Assembly (NCBI GenBank): GCA_938004235.1
Contig: CALKWL010000125.1
Coordinates: 1-10,533 of the forward strand
Source of the DNA: an uncultured Gammaproteobacteria bacterium
GTDB lineage: Bacteria > Pseudomonadota > Gammaproteobacteria > Halothiobacillales > Halothiobacillaceae
Reading direction: 5' to 3'
Length of the DNA stretch: 10,533 nt
Numbering within the stretch: the first letter of the stretch is position 1; every line of letters starts with the position of its first letter. The translations under genes were made by a program, and so were the position numbers. This document shows positions 1-5,603 of this stretch, one piece after another. The notes below the pieces were generated by a model. It saw only the letters and a program-made list of their open reading frames with translations. It was not told the DNA's origin and searched no databases.

Positions 1-45
1 CCACCGAGATCTACACTCTTTCCCTACACGACGCTCTTCCGATCT
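1..45 (+). other. Illumina TruSeq universal adapter remnant (assembly artefact)
   Basis: These 45 bases match, from memory and without mismatch, the last 45 bases of the TruSeq universal (P5-side) adapter. They include the ACACTCTTTCCCTACACGAC core and end in the standard GCTCTTCCGATCT. The acnB reading frame becomes recognisable immediately after, at 46-48. This is untrimmed library sequence at a contig edge, not biology. No feature should be called across it. Confidence 0.98.
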
Positions 46-1439
46 CCTACTGCGAGCCACGCATGACCACCGTCGGTTCGCAGGACACCACCGGCGCCAT
101 GACCCGCGACGAGCTGACCGAACTGGCCTGCCTCGGCTTCTCTGCCGATCTGGTCATGCAATCGTTCTGCCACACCGCCGCCTATCCCAAGCCGGTGGAT
201 ATCAAGCTGCAGCACAGCCTGCCGACCTTTATCCAAAACCGTGGCGGCGTGTCGCTGCGTCCGGGTGATGGCGTGATCCACTCCTGGCTCAACCGCATGG
301 TGATGCCGGACACCGTCGGCACCGGCGGCGATTCGCATACCCGTTTCCCGATTGGCATTTCCTTCCCGGCCGGTTCCGGCCTGGTGGCGTTTGCCGCTGC
401 GCTGGGCGTGATGCCGCTGGACATGCCCGAATCCGTTCTGGTGCGCTTCAAGGGCGAAATGCAGCCGGGCATTACCCTGCGCGATCTGGTCAACGCCATT
501 CCCTATGTCGCCATCCAGAAGGGCTTGCTCACGGTCGAGAAGAAAGGCAAGAAAAACGTCTTCAACGGTCGCGTGCTGGAAATCGAAGGTTTGCCGCAAC
601 TCAAAGTCGAGCAAGCGTTTGAATTTGCCGATGCCTCCGCCGAGCGCTCCGCCAATGGCTGCACCGTGCATCTGGACAAGGAACCGATCATCGAATTCCT
701 CAACTCCAACATCACCCTGCTCAAGTGGATGATCGCCAACGGCTACGAAGACAAGCGCACCCTGTCGCGCCGCATTGAAGCCATGGAAAAATGGCTGGCC
801 AACCCGGTGCTGCTGCAACCGGATGCCGATGCCGAATATGCCGAAATCATCGAAATCGACCTTGCCACCATCACCGAACCGCTGCTGGCCTGCCCGAACG
901 ACCCCGACGACATCAAACCGCTGTCCGAAGTGGCGGGTGATGTGGTGCACGAAGTGTTCATCGGCTCCTGCATGACCAACATCGGCCACTACCGCGCAGC
1001 GGGCAAGGTTCTGGAAAAGCACGGCGGCTCGGTGCCCACCCGCTTGTGGATTGCCCCGCCGACCAAAATGGACGCGCACCAACTCACCGAAGAAGGCTAC
1101 TACAGCATCTTTGGCAAAGCGGGCGCACGCACCGAAATGCCGGGCTGCTCGCTGTGCATGGGCAACCAGGCGCGCGTGGCCACCGGAGCGACCGTAATGT
1201 CCACCTCCACGCGCAACTTCCCCAACCGTATGGGGCAGGACACCAACGTGTATCTTGGTTCAGCCGAACTCGCCGCCGTCACCGCGATTCTGGGGCGCCT
1301 GCCCAGCGTCGAGGATTATCAGGCGCATGTGAAAACCCTGGAACCGCTGGCCGATGATGTGTACCGCTATCTGAATTTCCATCAGATGGCCGCCTACAAA
1401 AAGGTCGCTGACAAGGTGATTCCGCTGCTGGCCGTTTAA
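46..1439 (+). CDS. acnB: Aconitate hydratase B (bifunctional aconitase/2-methylisocitrate dehydratase), C-terminal part
   Basis: AcnB interconverts citrate and isocitrate in the TCA cycle, in the cytoplasm, using a [4Fe-4S] cluster. About 463 residues are visible of a protein that is normally about 860, so the 5' half is missing at the contig edge. The first full codon is at 48 and reads YCEPRMTTVGSQDTTG. The ATG at 63 is internal and should not be taken as the start. The three cluster cysteines are visible: one in IGSCMTN (codon 969-971) and two in PGCSLCMGNQ (codons 1146-1148 and 1155-1157). Other family hallmarks are GGVSLRPGDGVIHSWLNRM, GTGGDSHTRFPIGISFPAG and TSTRNFPNRMG. The frame is intact to the TAA at 1437. 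Similarity to E. coli AcnB, recalled from memory, is high along the whole length. This is a chromosomal core gene, so the left end of the window is host DNA. Confidence 0.97.
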
Positions 1440-1456
1440 TCGCTGGGAGGATGACA

Positions 1457-2131
1457 ATGTCTGATGCGTTGCCGATAGTCCTATACACAGCGCCACTGCA
1501 TGAGCTCAGAGAGCGTTTTGGTGATGAAGTCGGCGGTTTGCTGCTGCGGGAGGATGTTCCTGTCCAGGCGCGGGCGAAGCAGAATTATTCCAGCGGCCGA
1601 CTTAGTCGTTTCAATGGTGAATCCAGCATGGCGGCCGAGGTGTCCTCGCGAAATGGCGGGGTAGGTGTTGCGACAGCTCAGCTCGCGCATGAATCCGGGT
1701 TTACTGAAATGGAGTCGCTTGGCTATAAACGCTTTACGCATCGCATTACGGTTGAACGCGATTGGGGAGACGGATCCCTCACGGGCGAAGTCTTCCTGTT
1801 TTCGGTGATTGGCACGCAAGCTGTGGAGCAGTATTTGAAGGCCGTCAATGGCTTCCTGGCTTGGTGTCAACAACATCCCGAGTCCGTTTCTGATCGTTTT
1901 GTTGGGAATTATGGTGATTTTGCCAGCGTTATCGATGCGCTGGAGCAGGTCAGCTATTCCCAAAAAGACGATCAAAAAGACTGTAATGAATTGTACGGCG
2001 ATGGCTACGAATGCTGGGATTTTGCGCTTGCCGTTTGTTTGTACAAAACCCTGCGTCATGTTCTGGAGTTTGCTGCCGGTAAGGGCAACCCAGTGGTGAT
2101 TGAGCGTTGGGCTGGTTTTGAGGATCTGTGA
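1457..2131 (+). CDS. Hypothetical protein downstream of acnB (224 aa)
   Basis: I do not recognise this protein family. The ATG at 1457 is preferred over the in-frame ATG at 1451, because GGGAGG (1445-1450) lies 6 nt upstream of 1457 but directly touches 1451. The protein is 224 aa and soluble-looking, with no signal peptide or membrane segment. It is acidic overall and rich in aromatic residues. A charged central part includes SQKDDQKD near residues 168-174, followed by a hydrophobic helix-like stretch (WDFALAVCLYKTLRHVLEFA, about 187-206) and a C-terminus ending ERWAGFEDL. The gene starts 18 bases after the acnB stop with no terminator between, so it may be read through from acnB. Its wobble positions look less GC-rich than those of acnB, which could mean more recent acquisition. 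No function is proposed. Confidence 0.8.
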   Translation: MSDALPIVLYTAPLHELRERFGDEVGGLLLREDVPVQARAKQNYSSGRLSRFNGESSMAAEVSSRNGGVGVATAQLAHESGFTEMESLGYKRFTHRITVERDWGDGSLTGEVFLFSVIGTQAVEQYLKAVNGFLAWCQQHPESVSDRFVGNYGDFASVIDALEQVSYSQKDDQKDCNELYGDGYECWDFALAVCLYKTLRHVLEFAAGKGNPVVIERWAGFEDL

Positions 2132-2186
2132 GCCAATGGCTTCATCGAAACAGCGAACGCGCAACACTCTTGGTTGTCATCTGGGC

Positions 2187-2215
2187 TTCACAGAAAGGGG
2201 ATGAGCTGGTATAAT
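2187..2215 (+). promoter_or_regulatory. Sigma70 promoter of tRNA-Pro (extended -10)
   Basis: A perfect TATAAT (2210-2215) is preceded by TG one base upstream (2207-2208), giving an extended -10 element. TTCACA (2187-2192) is a 5/6 match to the -35 consensus at the ideal 17-bp spacing. Transcription would start around 2221-2223, a few bases before the mature tRNA 5' end at 2227. The fit is unusually good, as expected for a stable-RNA gene. Confidence 0.9.
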
Positions 2216-2226
2216 GCGCAGCTTCA

Positions 2227-2303
2227 CGGGGCGTAGCGCAGTCTGGTAGCGCACTAGTCTGGGGGACTAGTGGTCGCAGGTTCAAATCCTGTCGTCCCGA
2301 CCA
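2227..2303 (+). tRNA. tRNA-Pro, anticodon GGG
   Basis: A 77-nt cloverleaf can be folded by eye. The 7-bp acceptor stem CGGGGCG/CGTCCCG has one G-U pair. The D arm is GCGCAGTCTGGTAGCGC. The anticodon stem is CTAGT/ACTAG (2254-2258 with 2266-2270) around the loop CTGGGGG, with anticodon GGG at 2261-2263. The T arm is GCAGG TTCAAAT CCTGT. The discriminator A is followed by an encoded CCA (2301-2303). The C1-G72 pair, A73 and G37 after GGG are proline tRNA identity features. It sits exactly where chromosomal core genes give way to the accessory element, so its 3' end is the natural candidate attachment site. Confidence 0.97.
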
Positions 2304-2311
2304 TATAAATC

Positions 2312-2349
2312 AAGGGCTTAGCTAGTAATGGCTAAGCCCTTTTTCTTTG
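2312..2349 (+). terminator. Intrinsic terminator of tRNA-Pro
   Basis: The stem AAGGGCTTAGC (2312-2322) pairs with GCTAAGCCCTT (2331-2341) over 11 bp around an 8-nt loop. It is followed by the T-rich run TTTTCTTTG. It lies 9 bases after the tRNA CCA and ends the host transcription unit. Confidence 0.92.
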
Positions 2350-2359
2350 ATGAAGGCTT

Positions 2360-2383
2360 ACCGTAACCCACACCGTAACCCAC
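2360..2383. repeat. Tandem 12-bp repeat next to the tRNA (two perfect copies)
   Basis: ACCGTAACCCAC occurs twice in perfect tandem, at 2360-2371 and 2372-2383. It lies between the tRNA terminator and the terminator of the leftward element genes, in the stretch where an element's attachment-site flank would be expected. Short direct repeats flanking att sites are often arm-type integrase or excisionase binding sites. That role here is inference from position. Confidence 0.7.
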
Positions 2384-2400
2384 CGGCGCGCGCTAGGACG

Positions 2401-2425
2401 AAAAAAACCCGGCTACATGGCCGGG
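2401..2425 (-). terminator. Intrinsic terminator of the leftward element genes
   Basis: Read on the - strand, CCCGGC (2425-2420) pairs with GCCGGG (2413-2408) across a 6-nt loop and is followed directly by seven T (2407-2401). It lies 27 bases beyond the stop codon of the last leftward gene. It would stop transcripts from the accessory element before they reach the tRNA-Pro gene head-on. Confidence 0.92.
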
Positions 2426-2452
2426 GTGGGTTTTGGTCGCGTTGTGGTTTTT

Positions 2453-2638
2453 TTATGCGGTTTCGGCCATGACGCGCTGTTCCCACTCGCGACGGCCTTT
2501 GCGGATTTCTGCCAGGTCTTCTTTGCACAGGGTGCGGTCACCGAATTGCACCTCTTTGCCCTCCAGTATGGCCGTCTCGTAGGCAATGTAGTGAGCAAGC
2601 ATGTCAATGGCTTGCTTTACGGGTGCTGTCTTATTCAT
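2453..2638 (-). CDS. Small gpW/DUF6148-like phage protein (61 aa)
   Basis: The start is the ATG at 2638 (MNKTAPVKQ), because AAGGAG (2652-2647) lies 8 nt upstream. The ATG at 2644 is only 2 nt from that Shine-Dalgarno sequence, and the longer reading starts at a TTG. The protein has two predicted helices: AIDMLAHYIAYETAILEG, and KEDLAEIRKGRREWEQRVMAE. Between them is the short turn KEVQFGDRTL. The order of helix, 'G..V.FGDRTL..EDLAEIR...R.WE..V' and short length resembles small phage head-completion-type proteins (gpW-like/DUF6148), as recalled from memory. In a full prophage such proteins sit among head genes, but no other head gene is present here. It is the last gene before the element's terminator. 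Confidence 0.72.
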   Translation of the reverse strand: MNKTAPVKQAIDMLAHYIAYETAILEGKEVQFGDRTLCKEDLAEIRKGRREWEQRVMAETA

Positions 2639-2678
2639 GGTCATGTCTCCTTCAGTGGTGTGGGCTGGGTGTGGTGGG

Positions 2679-3035
2679 TCATGCAAGTCTCAAGCGCTGC
2701 CTAATGTCCATCTCAAGCATTCGTATGCTCTGCGTGTCTTCAATGTGCGGACTGGTTCGCCTTCGTCCGCGCCGATCACGCGCCGGGGTGGGCGGCTGGG
2801 TGGTGACGAATTGCCACGTAAAACCTCCGTCAGCGAGAGGGACTAAATTCATCTCGCTCCTAATCGGTGGCATGTCGAATGCAACATCTTGCGTCCATCG
2901 GTGCGCAGTTGATTTTGATACGCCCACACAACGCGCAATATCCCTGAAGGTCGCACCGTGGCGACGTTTGAGCGTGGCCAGTTCAATCTGCATGTTGCGC
3001 AAGGTTTGGGGCTTCAATGTGTTGCGTGTTGCCAT
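2679..3035 (-). CDS. Helix-turn-helix DNA-binding protein (118 aa)
   Basis: The start ATG at 3035 has a GAGG Shine-Dalgarno sequence about 8 nt upstream. Residues 27-49 (GATFRDIARCVGVSKSTAHRWTQD) form a clear homeodomain-like/resolvase-type HTH: 'T.RDIA..VGVSKST.HRW'. A basic linker lies near residues 85-93 (ARDRRGRRR). The C-terminal 20 residues (SIRMLEMDIRQRLRLA) could form a helix. Two roles are plausible: a small-terminase-like DNA-recognition protein, since TerS proteins often start with such an HTH, or a transcription regulator. The sequence does not settle this. The stop lies 40 bp upstream of the start of the next gene, and both read leftward, so they are probably co-transcribed. Confidence 0.8.
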   Translation of the reverse strand: MATRNTLKPQTLRNMQIELATLKRRHGATFRDIARCVGVSKSTAHRWTQDVAFDMPPIRSEMNLVPLADGGFTWQFVTTQPPTPARDRRGRRRTSPHIEDTQSIRMLEMDIRQRLRLA

Positions 3036-3097
3036 TGCGTAAACCTCATCACACTAGCCAAATCCCGCGCCTCTTTGCACCCGTACACAAAAAGCCT

Positions 3098-3108
3098 AGG
3101 TAGTACCT
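3098..3108. promoter_or_regulatory. Palindrome AGGTA-G-TACCT upstream of the HTH gene
   Basis: A perfect 5-bp inverted repeat with a single-base centre lies 63-73 bp upstream of the HTH start codon. A related AAGTACCTT occurs around 3192-3201. It could be an operator, for example for the HTH protein it precedes. It is short, so chance is possible. I could not identify a convincing -35/-10 pair in 3036-3150. Confidence 0.3.
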
Positions 3109-3151
3109 TTTCACCATACCGGAACCCCCTATAGAGGCATCCAAAACTCCG

Positions 3152-3176
3152 AAAAAACGGGGTTCTTTGTCCCCGT
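3152..3176 (-). terminator. Intrinsic terminator after the acidic repeat gene
   Basis: On the - strand, ACGGGG (3176-3171) pairs with CCCCGT (3162-3157) around an 8-nt loop and continues into a run of T (3157-3152). It lies 12 bases beyond the stop of the acidic protein gene. The HTH gene to the left therefore probably has its own promoter in 3036-3150. Confidence 0.85.
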
Positions 3177-3187
3177 GTGTAGGAGTG

Positions 3188-3385
3188 TCAGGAAGTACCT
3201 TGCATATCGTCGGTGGTGTCGTGCATGAACGGCTCCATCTCTGCGTCGAGCCACGCCGTCAATATTTCCATCTCTGCATTAAGCTGCTCGCTCAATATCT
3301 CCATCGCGGCGTCAAAGTCTTCGTCCTCAGCATTAAGCCGCTCGCTCAATATTTCCATCTCTGCATCAAAGTCTTCGTCGGTCAT
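3188..3385 (-). CDS. Small acidic repeat protein (65 aa)
   Basis: The start ATG at 3385 has GAGGTG 5 nt upstream. The protein is strongly acidic and built from internal repeats. Residues 3-20 (DEDFDAEMEILSERLNAE) are repeated as residues 21-38 (DEDFDAAMEILSEQLNAE), then as a shortened third copy, residues 39-49 (MEILTAWLDAE), then MEPFMHDTTDD. The repeats are likely helical and coiled-coil-like. The codons are not identical between copies, but the DNA repeat is still easy to see, so the duplication is fairly recent or maintained. There is no signal peptide or membrane segment. Small acidic phage proteins can act as DNA mimics or inhibitors by binding basic surfaces, but this is only a possibility. 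It has its own terminator downstream and an elaborate repeat region upstream, so it looks like a separately regulated single-gene unit. Confidence 0.75.
   Translation of the reverse strand: MTDEDFDAEMEILSERLNAEDEDFDAAMEILSEQLNAEMEILTAWLDAEMEPFMHDTTDDMQGTS
3239..3379. repeat. 54-bp tandem repeat within the acidic gene (2 full copies plus partial)
   Basis: Copy 1 spans 3379-3326, copy 2 spans 3325-3272 and a partial third copy spans 3271-3239. All are in frame on the - strand. On the + strand the shared text includes GCTCGCTCAATAT, CCATC and GTCAAAGTCTTCGTC or ATCAAAGTCTTCGTC. Copy number could vary between strains by slippage without breaking the frame. Confidence 0.85.
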
Positions 3386-3401
3386 GCGCTCACCTCATAA
3401 G

Positions 3402-3531
3402 TATGCTTAGGTTGCAACGTACCGTTTTAACCATGTGGCACGGTTTATGCCTAAGCATATTGAAGGCCAAACAAAACGGCACAAACCATGCCTTAGCATA
3501 ATCTGTGCCATACGATTAAAGCGGTACGTTG
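3402..3531. promoter_or_regulatory. Complex inverted/direct repeat region (candidate operator, origin or packaging site)
   Basis: This noncoding stretch holds nested repeats. (a) A 26-bp inverted repeat: 3415-3440 is the reverse complement of 3506-3531 at 22 of 26 positions, with the core CGGTACGTTG. (b) Two direct repeats 41 bp apart, 3437-3459 and 3478-3500, each of the form GGCAC-N5-ATGCC-T(A/T)AGCATA. (c) A third, inverted copy of that motif, TATGCTTAGG, at 3402-3411. It separates the RuvC-like gene (stop at 3536) from the acidic gene (start at 3385). The arrangement suits cooperative binding of a protein, as in an operator or replication/packaging site. Which one cannot be told from sequence alone. 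Confidence 0.75.
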
Positions 3532-3535
3532 TGGT

Positions 3536-4048
3536 TTATCTCGATTTCACGCCCACTCCACCACGGCGCATCCACACCCCCCACGATGCAATCAGCACAG
3601 CATCCCCCCGATCATGCCGCGCCTGTTTCCCCTCAAGGAATGGCCGGGCGCTTGGATGCAGGCGCAGGGCAGCAGCAAGTGAGGCCTCCTTGCCCACTCC
3701 AGCAACCAGACCGGCAGCCTTGCGCCATGTCAGCGGTGCAACACGCTGAAGCGGGATTTCATGCGCCTGGATCAGCGCTTCAATCGCTCCCAGATTGCGG
3801 CCAAAGGTGAAGGCGCCGGGTCGGCTGTCCGTGGGTCTTGACCCTACCAGCTCCACCACAGCGCGGCATGGCCTTGGGTGACGTTTTAGCAGTGCCATGA
3901 ATGCCACAGCGTCAATGCTCTTTTTCTTACCCTCCACGGTCACGGGCAAGTCAGCGATATGCAACACGGCGCTAGTGCTGGCATCCATCCAACACAGCGC
4001 CCCCATAAGGCCGGGGTCAATGCCCAACACCACGGGGGCGGCGGTCAC
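3536..4048 (-). CDS. RuvC-like phage Holliday-junction/crossover-junction nuclease (170 aa)
   Basis: The start is taken as GTG at 4048, which overlaps the preceding stop as GTGA and has GGAGG 7 nt upstream. The open frame extends further upstream, but that part lies inside the 72-aa gene and is not protein-like. The RNase H-like fold of the RuvC family is supported by the first strand VVLGIDPGLMGALCW (acidic D11), the second acidic residue E66 in RAVVELVG, and the C-terminal RHDRGDAVLIASW with D146 and D149. These four match the usual RuvC catalytic tetrad. A length of 170 aa fits phage RuvC-like proteins. The likely role is resolving branched DNA made during replication or recombination, or trimming before packaging. 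Its upstream neighbours (exonuclease and SSB-like) support a replication/recombination module. Confidence 0.88.
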   Translation of the reverse strand: MTAAPVVLGIDPGLMGALCWMDASTSAVLHIADLPVTVEGKKKSIDAVAFMALLKRHPRPCRAVVELVGSRPTDSRPGAFTFGRNLGAIEALIQAHEIPLQRVAPLTWRKAAGLVAGVGKEASLAAALRLHPSARPFLEGKQARHDRGDAVLIASWGVWMRRGGVGVKSR

Positions 4049-4263
4049 TTCTCCACCTCCTGCCCTTGGTGTGCGTTGTCGGTGGTGGCATCCAAAAGCC
4101 GAACGCCGCTCAGCAGCATATTTGCCACGTCCAGCGAGTGTGCCGGGCGACAGCTCATCAAGTCGAGCGCGACGCGACGCATGGCCTGAGCCTGACTCGT
4201 CGCCTTCACCAGATGAGCATTCACCCCGGTGGTGACGACATAGATTCGTGCGTTGGTACTCAT
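4045..4263 (-). CDS. Small conserved phage-type protein (72 aa), function unknown
   Basis: It begins RIYVVTTG-NAHLVKATSQAQAMRRVA and has a second part, SLDVANMLLSGVRLLDA. Small proteins with a similar opening strand ('Y.V....LV.A....QA..HVA') are common in betaproteobacterial prophages and islands, and none has a role that I know of. The start ATG overlaps the exonuclease stop (ATGA, 4263-4260), and the stop overlaps the RuvC-like GTG start. It is therefore translated in a chain with both neighbours, which makes it a real gene despite its size. Confidence 0.8.
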   Translation of the reverse strand: MSTNARIYVVTTGVNAHLVKATSQAQAMRRVALDLMSCRPAHSLDVANMLLSGVRLLDATTDNAHQGQEVEK

Positions 4264-4976
4264 GCGGCATCCTCCATCACGGCATCCTCATAGGCCATGC
4301 GCAACCAGCAAGCGCGGGTAGCGACCACGTCGCGCATGTTGTAGTCGGCAATCTGCGCATACTCTCCGGCCTGCCACATATCGAACACCTGCCCGCCGTC
4401 CATGCCCATGGCTTTAGGTGACGGAATGCCCAATGCCTTGCACAGACGATCTAGGCTGATGCGTTGCCCATAGCCCGCCCATAGAGCCATAGTGTCGCCA
4501 TAGTCACGCCCTGAGCGTGCCTGCGGGCTGGGGATGAAGGACGGCAAGAAGATGTTATGCACCCATGCGCGGCGGCGGATAAAGCCAAGGTCAAAATCCA
4601 CGTTATGACCAATGCAATAACTTGGCTCTGGAAATTCCGGGCGGCTATTGATGCGCTCAAATTCATCAAAGGCGGTGCGCATCTTGTCGAATGCTTCATG
4701 CAGAAAAGCGGCTTCATCCTGTTCACGCGGTCGGACATGCACGGCGGGCGGATTGGTATCCATCGCCCAAGCAATCGACACAATTTCACCCTCAGCCGCG
4801 TCTAGCGCCTGTTTGCGGTAGGCATCCTCAGCGGCCTGCTCCCCCTGTTCTGCCCACCATGCAGCAATCGTGTCCTCCTTCTTGTAGTTGCCGGGCGGTT
4901 TGATACCCGCTTTGGCGGCTTCACGCGCCCCAGGTTGTTGTGACGGGATGGTTTCGATGTCGAGATAAATTCGCAT
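4260..4976 (-). CDS. DnaQ-like DEDDy 3'-5' exonuclease (238 aa)
   Basis: The start ATG at 4976 has AAGGAG 8 nt upstream. All three exonuclease motifs of the DEDDy branch are visible: ExoI YLDIETIPS (D6, E8), ExoII GHNVDFDLGFI (around residues 123-133) and ExoIII YNMRDV (Y212, D216). The spacing and length fit stand-alone phage exonucleases related to the proofreading domain of family B polymerases. No polymerase domain is present. The expected activity is removal of nucleotides from DNA 3' ends, in processing or repair of replication and recombination intermediates. It begins 12 bases after the SSB-like gene and its stop overlaps the 72-aa gene, so all are one operon. A host polymerase would have to do the synthesis. 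Confidence 0.9.
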   Translation of the reverse strand: MRIYLDIETIPSQQPGAREAAKAGIKPPGNYKKEDTIAAWWAEQGEQAAEDAYRKQALDAAEGEIVSIAWAMDTNPPAVHVRPREQDEAAFLHEAFDKMRTAFDEFERINSRPEFPEPSYCIGHNVDFDLGFIRRRAWVHNIFLPSFIPSPQARSGRDYGDTMALWAGYGQRISLDRLCKALGIPSPKAMGMDGGQVFDMWQAGEYAQIADYNMRDVVATRACWLRMAYEDAVMEDAA

Positions 4977-4988
4977 GTCAGCAGCTCC

Positions 4989-5603
4989 TTAAAATGGCAG
5001 ATCATCGCCGAAGGCTTCGGCGTTGGCGGGTGTCGTGGGGGCGTGTTCAGGCTGTCCCCAGCCTTGGGCGGCTTGGTATTCCGGGCTGGCGGCGATAGCG
5101 TCCTGCGTGCGCTTGCTCAAGGTGTCGAAGATGTTCCAGTCCGGTGCGGCAAGGTCGAACAGTTGCAACGGATTCACGCCTGGAGGCTGAGGCATTCCCT
5201 TGGGCAACGGCATGACGGAGGCAATGTTCATATAGGTTTTGCCGTCGCGCTCGGTCTCGGTGACGTTCAGCAGGCAATACGCCCCCAGCAACTTCTTCAC
5301 ATCGAACCCGGCCTTCACCTCGTCGTCGGTCAAAGCCTTGCCGCGCCATTGGCCGATCATGGCGCGCAGGGCGGCCTTCTCACTGAGGGAGGCAGTCAGG
5401 CGCCGACTGATTACAAAGGGCTTCCCGTCCTTCATGCGCTCGTCGCCCAAAAGCTCCCAAGTGAACATGAGCTTGCGGCTCTTGGTGGGCTTGCCCTGGT
5501 AGTCGCCGATCTGGGTTCCCAGATCAGTGATCCGGAACAGGCATGCGACATGCACCCCGGCAGGGGCGGCTTCAAAGTCATTTTCAGATGCAGAAATAAT
5601 CAT
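4989..5603 (-). CDS. SSB-like phage replication protein with DDLPF C-terminal tip (204 aa)
   Basis: The N-terminal part (about residues 1-135) has a pattern I recall from phage replication modules: APAGVHVACLFRITDLGTQ, then LMFTWELLGDE, SLSEKAALRAMIGQWRGKALTDDE, FDVKKLLGAYCLLNVTE, and YMNIASVMPLPKGM. This is likely an OB-like beta-rich fold. A low-complexity linker (GQPEHAPTTPANAE) leads to the last residues FGDDLPF (198-204), which copy the acidic tip by which bacterial SSB recruits partner proteins. The probable role is coating single-stranded DNA and recruiting host SSB-interacting proteins. This assignment rests on the tail and context, since no standard SSB domain is obvious. The start ATG at 5603 has a modest AGGA-type site upstream. 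It heads the exonuclease/RuvC operon. Confidence 0.78.
   Translation of the reverse strand: MIISASENDFEAAPAGVHVACLFRITDLGTQIGDYQGKPTKSRKLMFTWELLGDERMKDGKPFVISRRLTASLSEKAALRAMIGQWRGKALTDDEVKAGFDVKKLLGAYCLLNVTETERDGKTYMNIASVMPLPKGMPQPPGVNPLQLFDLAAPDWNIFDTLSKRTQDAIAASPEYQAAQGWGQPEHAPTTPANAEAFGDDLPF

Noticed and set aside
63..65. ATG at 63 as the acnB start
   Set aside because: The frame continues upstream as YCEPR, which is conserved AcnB sequence. The true start is outside the window.
24..1082. Long 352-aa open frame on the - strand across acnB
   Set aside because: It is antisense to a certain acnB reading frame, rich in H/G/R/V as expected for a GC-rich shadow, and runs into the adapter sequence.
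3128..3140. T7-like promoter fragment (CTATAGGGGG on the - strand)
   Set aside because: Only the last few bases resemble the phage consensus. The upstream part does not match and no single-subunit RNA polymerase gene is visible.
4049..4270. N-terminal extension of the RuvC-like protein to 4270
   Set aside because: That part overlaps the 72-aa gene in another frame and is not protein-like. The GTG at 4048 has a good Shine-Dalgarno sequence and directly precedes VVLGIDPG.
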